64,000 bases of DNA from Microplitis mediator. Taxonomy: Eukaryota > Arthropoda > Insecta > Hymenoptera > Braconidae. Below, in pieces: positions 60,101 through 64,000 of this stretch (position 1 is its first letter; each line of letters starts with the position of its first letter). The notes beneath the pieces were generated by a model. That model worked only from the letters and a program-made list of their open reading frames with translations, had not been told where the DNA came from and made no database searches. The DNA lies in the NCBI RefSeq assembly GCF_029852145.1, contig NC_079974.1, forward strand, positions 9,160,348 to 9,224,347. Reading direction: 5' to 3'. The position numbers and the translations under genes are program-made.

Positions 60101-61316
60101 TTTCTTTGTCTTATTCTTGCCAATAAATTTGTAATCTTCTTTTGAGATACGCGGAATTTTCACTATCGGGAACTTATTAATTAATTCAAAAAAATTAAAA
60201 GATCAAATTATCGAGGGCAAGAAAAAAACGTCGTCGTTTTGTTGTAAGCGTCGAAAAAAACGTCGGCTGAAAATTGTACTAGTCTTTCACTTTTAAATTT
60301 TTGTTTTTTCTCTTTTTCTCGTCCCCGCCAATAAATGAGCAATCTAGCTTTAAAATACCCGGGATTTTGAAACGACGAACGTCATTTATGCCAAAAAAAT
60401 TGGAACATCAAATTATCGATGGCAAAATAAAACGTCGTCGTTTTGTTGTAAGCGTCGAAAAAAACGTCGGCTAAAAATTGTACTAGCCTATCATATGTAA
60501 AATTTTTGTTGTTTTTCCTTGTCTTATTCTCGCTAATAAATTTGTAATCTTCTTTTGAGATACGTGGAATTTTTAATATCGGGAACTTAATCAATCCAAA
60601 AAAATTGAAAGATCAACTTATCGAGGGCAAAAAAAAAACGTCGTCGTTTTGTTGTAAGCTACGAAATAAACGTCGACTAAAAATTCTACTACTTTTTTAT
60701 CTGTTACATTTTTGTTTATTTACTTCTTCTTATCCTTGCCAATAAATGGGCAATCTTGTTCTGAGATACGCGGAAGTTTTGATGTCGGGAACTTAATTAA
60801 CTCGAAAAAATTAGAACATCAAATTTTCGAGGGCAAGAAAAAAAACGTCGTCGTTTTGTTGTAAGCGTCGAAAAAAACGTCGGCTAAAAATTTTACTAGT
60901 CTTTTATGTTACATTTTTGTTTTTTTACTTTGTCTTAACCTTGCCACTACATGTGCAATCTAGCTTTAAAATACCCGGACCCTAACGACGGACGTCACTT
61001 TTCCAAAAATATTGGATTATCAAATTTGCGAGGACAGAAAATAAGCCTCCGTCAATTCATTGCAAGCAATAAATGCTGCAGTCTAGCTTTAAAATATCTG
61101 GATTTTTCGGCAACACGGACGTTATTTATGCGAAAAAATTGGAACATCAAATTTTCTAAGGCATGAAAAAAAAAAACGTCGTCGTTTTATTGTAAGCGTC
61201 GAAAAAAACGACAGGTAAAATTATACGAATTTTTCTCCTATTAAATGTGTTTTTTTTTTTTTTACTTTTTCTCATCCTCGCCAATCAATATGCATTCTAG
61301 TTTCGAAATACCCGGA
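57121..61316. repeat. Satellite array, about 205-bp monomer, trimeric higher order
   Basis: About 20 head-to-tail monomers, each with the core ACGTCGTCGTTTTGTTGTAA, then GCGTCGAAAAAAACGTCGGC, then an AT-rich spacer with TTGCCAATAAATTTGTAATC or CGCCAATAAATGAGCAATC. Spacer types recur in the same order with a period of about 618-621 bp (compare about 57829, 58450; 58969, 59587; 59351, 59969), so a three-monomer unit has been amplified. Similarity decays toward both ends of the array (57.1 kb and 60.7-61.3 kb). The recurring minus-strand frames are repeat artefacts. Confidence 0.92.
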
Positions 61317-61922
61317 TGTAACAGGATAAAATAGATTCCAATAACTATTTAATTATTTCTAAAATTGGATGTATCCACGGTCGATAATGGGTCCTGATTA
61401 TAACCCGGTTTATTAAATTGAGTGATTCGACATGTCACCGGGTGTCGCTAATCGGTGAGACTCGAACATTCGCCCCTCTTTTTGGCTAATTAATTTAGTA
61501 GGGATGAGTCTCCCGGGGGTGAATCGAAGAGTTATAAGGGAGTGCCGTGCCAAAAATCCAGAGAGTCAACTGGACGACCGAAGGCGATGGACGCCTAAGT
61601 GAAAGTTAGTGAACGACTAGAGTGATTGGACGCATCATCTACACCATTCTATACGAGGCAAGACGAGGATCTTAACAATCTGGAGCGAGAACAAACCGGA
61701 CAATCGGGAACCAGAAGAGCAGATTTACCTGTAAGGAAAACTGGACGACAGTTGGAGGAATAGCCGTACATCAGCTACAAGTCTCATCGGGTTGCTGCGG
61801 TAAAATTCATCAAGGTAAAATTACAATTAATTAAGGCCGGAATTTATATTCCAATGGCAGAATTAATTATAATTAATTTAATTAATATCTTTCCGTTGGT
61901 TCTCGCTTATATAAATTGGAAG

Positions 61923-62045
61923 TTGTAGGCCGTTGGCCATTACAACCACGCGCCTCGTCTTTTCAAAAGTTGTCGCGCCGCTCTTATTCGCTATATTGTG
62001 TCTATAACTCTGAATTATGTTATTCGAGGCCTTTGGCTGGAATAA
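61923..62045. other. Two hairpins with GGCC inner stems
   Basis: TTGTA-GGCC-GTT-GGCC-AT-TACAA lies at 61923-61945, and TTATTC...GGCC-TTT-GGC...GAATAA at 62020-62045. Related AGGCCGGAATTTAT-ATTCC...GGC motifs occur near 61832 and 62109. The outer stems differ and the GGCC/GGC core is kept. Confidence 0.6.
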
Positions 62046-62710
62046 AATAATTTTCCCGCGTAAATAACGAATTAAATAAATTATTCGATAACGTCAGTAA
62101 ATTACTTGAGGCCGGAATTTATTCCAGTGGCTGAATTAATTCATAAATAAATTTTAATTTACTCGAATCCGTCAGTAAAATTCAGGACCCGAGTGACGCC
62201 AACTCAATGGCCGAATTCCTAGTCAATTCATAACGTAATTCTAGTCGTAATTTAATTATAAATTAATTTTAAGTTAATTCATTAAAATATCTAAATAAAA
62301 CGAAGTCATAAAAAGGACGCTAGAATTTCGACGAATTGTTATTGAATAAAATGGAAAGAAACGGATTATTTTATTGTGAAGTAAATTAATGTATAAAATT
62401 AGTGGCAAATTAACTAGTGGGAAAATTATTAGTGAAAATAATAAGAAAAAATTAATTAATTAATACTTAATTTAAACAACGAATTAATTAATTAATATGT
62501 GGAAAATCAGTGAGTTAATTGGGAATTAAGGGAGTGATAAATTGTAATCAGAATGAGTAAATATGGAAATTTTATATTGGAATTATAGTTGAATTAGAGT
62601 CATAAAATTTTGGGTGAAAAAATTGTGATGATATTAAAAGTACAAAAGAAAATAGAGTTTTAAATAGAGTCAAGTAATGTTAATTAAAAGAAATTGTGGT
62701 TGTGATTTTG

Positions 62711-62935
62711 GTCCGATGGACAAAAATTTAAGTTAGGTTTAAGATATGTCCGGTGGACACTAGAAATAAGAAAATGCGGGTTAACGTCCTGTGGACGGTT
62801 TTTTAAAAGTAGAATTTAAGGAAAATAAGGTTTAACGTCTGGTGGACGGTTTTTTAAAGAGAGTGTGTGTGTGTTACGTCCGGGAGACGCTTAAAATACG
62901 TGTGTGTGTGGGAGTGTGGAAACGTCCAGGGGACG
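62711..62935. other. Six GTCC-NNN-GGAC mini-hairpins
   Basis: Positions and cores: 62711 GTCCGATGGAC, 62748 GTCCGGTGGAC, 62786 GTCCTGTGGAC, 62837 GTCTGGTGGAC, 62877 CGTCCGGGAGACG, 62923 CGTCCAGGGGACG. Changes such as GTCC to GTCT leave the outer GTC/GAC pairs intact. Confidence 0.7.
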
Positions 62936-63479
62936 CATTTAGTTTGTCATAAGTTTAGTTTGTCATAAGTATAGTTTGTCATAAGGTTATTAATTGTTAT
63001 TAAGGGTTAAATAAATATAAAAGCAAGGTGCTTAATTAATAAGAAATTGGAATTAAAGTCTGAAATAAATTTATTTCAGCCTGTTCATCATTCCTCTCCT
63101 CTCTCACAAAATATAAAATTTACGAACGACCCTGAGCATACAATTGTTATGTCCAATAAATTTTTTTATTTAATTTATTTTATTTCATAAATAAATTTAC
63201 GAAACTTCTCTTTACAAAAGCACGCGAAAACGCAGCGTCAGTTCTACCATCACTTATGCGTATAAAAGTAGCGCGACGATTTTTGCAATAACGATTGACG
63301 AATAAATAAAAACTTGTCGTCATTTTCCACCAATGACAACAAATTAATTACTCCCATCAAACATCAATCAAAGTTTTAAATAGCCTGAGCACCATGGCTC
63401 AGGGCCTTAGTTGACTATCAGATCTCATGATCTTGAGCCCTACGGACCGCGAATAACGAAACCGCGAAAATTTCGTGAA

Positions 63480-63743
63480 TCTTATTGCAGGAATCCGCGT
63501 TTGCGTCGAAAAGTCAATAAGAGAAATTTTATCTTTTTAATAAGAACCCTATTGCAGGAATCCGCGTTTGCGTCGAAAAGTCAATAGGGAATATTTAAAC
63601 TAAAAATCTATATAAAAATCATTTAATCTTACTGCAGGAATCCGCGTTTGCGTTGAAAAGTCAGTAAGATCTTTAAATTAAAATTCTATTAAATTCAGTT
63701 ATTGCAGGAATCCGCGTTTGCGTTGAAAAGTCAATAACTGAAT
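63480..63743. other. Four hairpins with one conserved 27-nt loop
   Basis: The loop CAGGAATCCGCGTTTGCGT plus (C/T)GAAAAGT is closed by four different perfect stems: TCTTATTG/CAATAAGA (63480-63522), CCCTATTG/CAATAGGG (63547-63589), ATCTTACTG/CAGTAAGAT (63626-63670) and ATTCAGTTATTG/CAATAACTGAAT (63693-63743). Spacing is 67, 79 and 67 bp. The loop length is 27 nt each time. The sequence between hairpins is AT-rich and not conserved. Confidence 0.9.
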
Positions 63744-64000
63744 CCAAATTATTTATTAAAAATTCTCAAACAACTGTTAAAAATTCGGTTCGATTGAATA
63801 GTGATACAAAATAAAAATAAATTGTAATCCAATCTCGAATCGATTCAGTTCTGCGCATAATAGCCTTCGGGCCCAATAAAGACGCATAATACAATAAAGT
63901 TGTATCCATAAAATTTGTGAAAAGTATAGTGTATAAGTGAAGTTCAATTAAAAATATTGTAATTGAAACGTTTAATAAAAAGACTAGAGATCATAACTTC

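Larger units (their letters stand above)
61317..64000 (+). mobile_element. Start of a large structured LTR-like element
   Basis: The satellite is interrupted at TGTAACAGG (61317), comparable to TGTAACGGG at 26580. The sequence to the window end has no credible ORF. It has hairpins (61923-61945, 62020-62045), six GTCC/GGAC mini-hairpins (62711-62935), a U5-like stretch ending CGACCCTGA (about 63125; a similar CGACCCTGACG lies at about 33429 near the end of the other insertion), and four large hairpins at 63480-63743. The right end is beyond the window, so the class is inferred from the TGT start and the similarity to 26580-33525. Confidence 0.5.

Noticed and set aside
57829..60594. Repeated minus-strand ORFs of 60-88 residues beginning MKIPRISKEDYKF
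   Set aside because: They recur with the satellite period and change frame with monomer indels; they are repeat artefacts.
63480..63743. CRISPR-like array
   Set aside because: The repeats are hairpins with variable stems and AT-rich linkers in a eukaryotic transposon; spacers are not uniform and no Cas gene is present.

Overview
The window is AT-rich eukaryotic DNA built almost entirely of transposable elements and their debris. No single-copy cellular gene, tRNA or rRNA was recognised. The mix (piggyBac, hAT, a tnp2/CACTA-like element, R1-, R4/Dong- and Jockey/CR1-like LINEs, a Ty3/Gypsy element with a tRNA-Pro primer site, long foldback elements, satellite DNA) points to an arthropod, most likely an insect. 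A hymenopteran parasitoid is only a guess. Almost every coding region is broken by stops, frameshifts, truncation or insertion, so this looks like heterochromatic or gene-poor DNA.

Layout. 1-2586: unclassified DNA plus one arm of a long-inverted-repeat family, called H here. 2587-17030: one complete H element holding a five-level nest. H contains a piggyBac (2706-11810, TTAA target site), which contains element X (about 3436-9241), which contains a solo LTR (4768-9112, CTCTT duplication), which contains a foldback element (5137-8403, TA duplication) with a 12-bp minisatellite core. H's own interior has a broken PIN/FEN-like gene and a TA-flanked MITE. 17564-21466: a decayed OTU-protease-like ORF followed by an R4/Dong-like LINE. 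21467-24918: a truncated Gypsy LTR on the minus strand with a nested 2.15-kb insertion. 25574-34372: a minus-strand hAT transposase split by a 6.9-kb non-coding insertion (26580-33525) that itself carries a second solo LTR (27133-28223, AGTAT duplication). 34380-37260: H-arm remnants and a second copy of X. 37787-38852: a TA-flanked MITE. 39041-41745: an R1-like LINE (minus). 43160-43915: a Jockey/CR1-like RT fragment ending in a 15-bp minisatellite. 45359-46985: a decayed tnp2-like transposase (minus). 48181-49216: a 1-kb near-perfect palindrome. 51634-56702: the 5' half of a Gypsy element (LTR, PBS, gag, zinc knuckles, protease, start of RT). 57121-61316: about 20 copies of a roughly 205-bp satellite with trimeric higher-order structure. 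61317-64000: the start of a large LTR-like element.

The most unusual signal is in the non-coding parts of the large LTR-like elements (26580-33525 and 61317-64000). They carry arrays of short hairpins whose loops are conserved while the two stem strands change together. The clearest case is four hairpins at 63480-63743 that share a 27-nt loop but have different, fully complementary stems. This suggests selected RNA or single-stranded-DNA structure and is the best candidate here for something undescribed.
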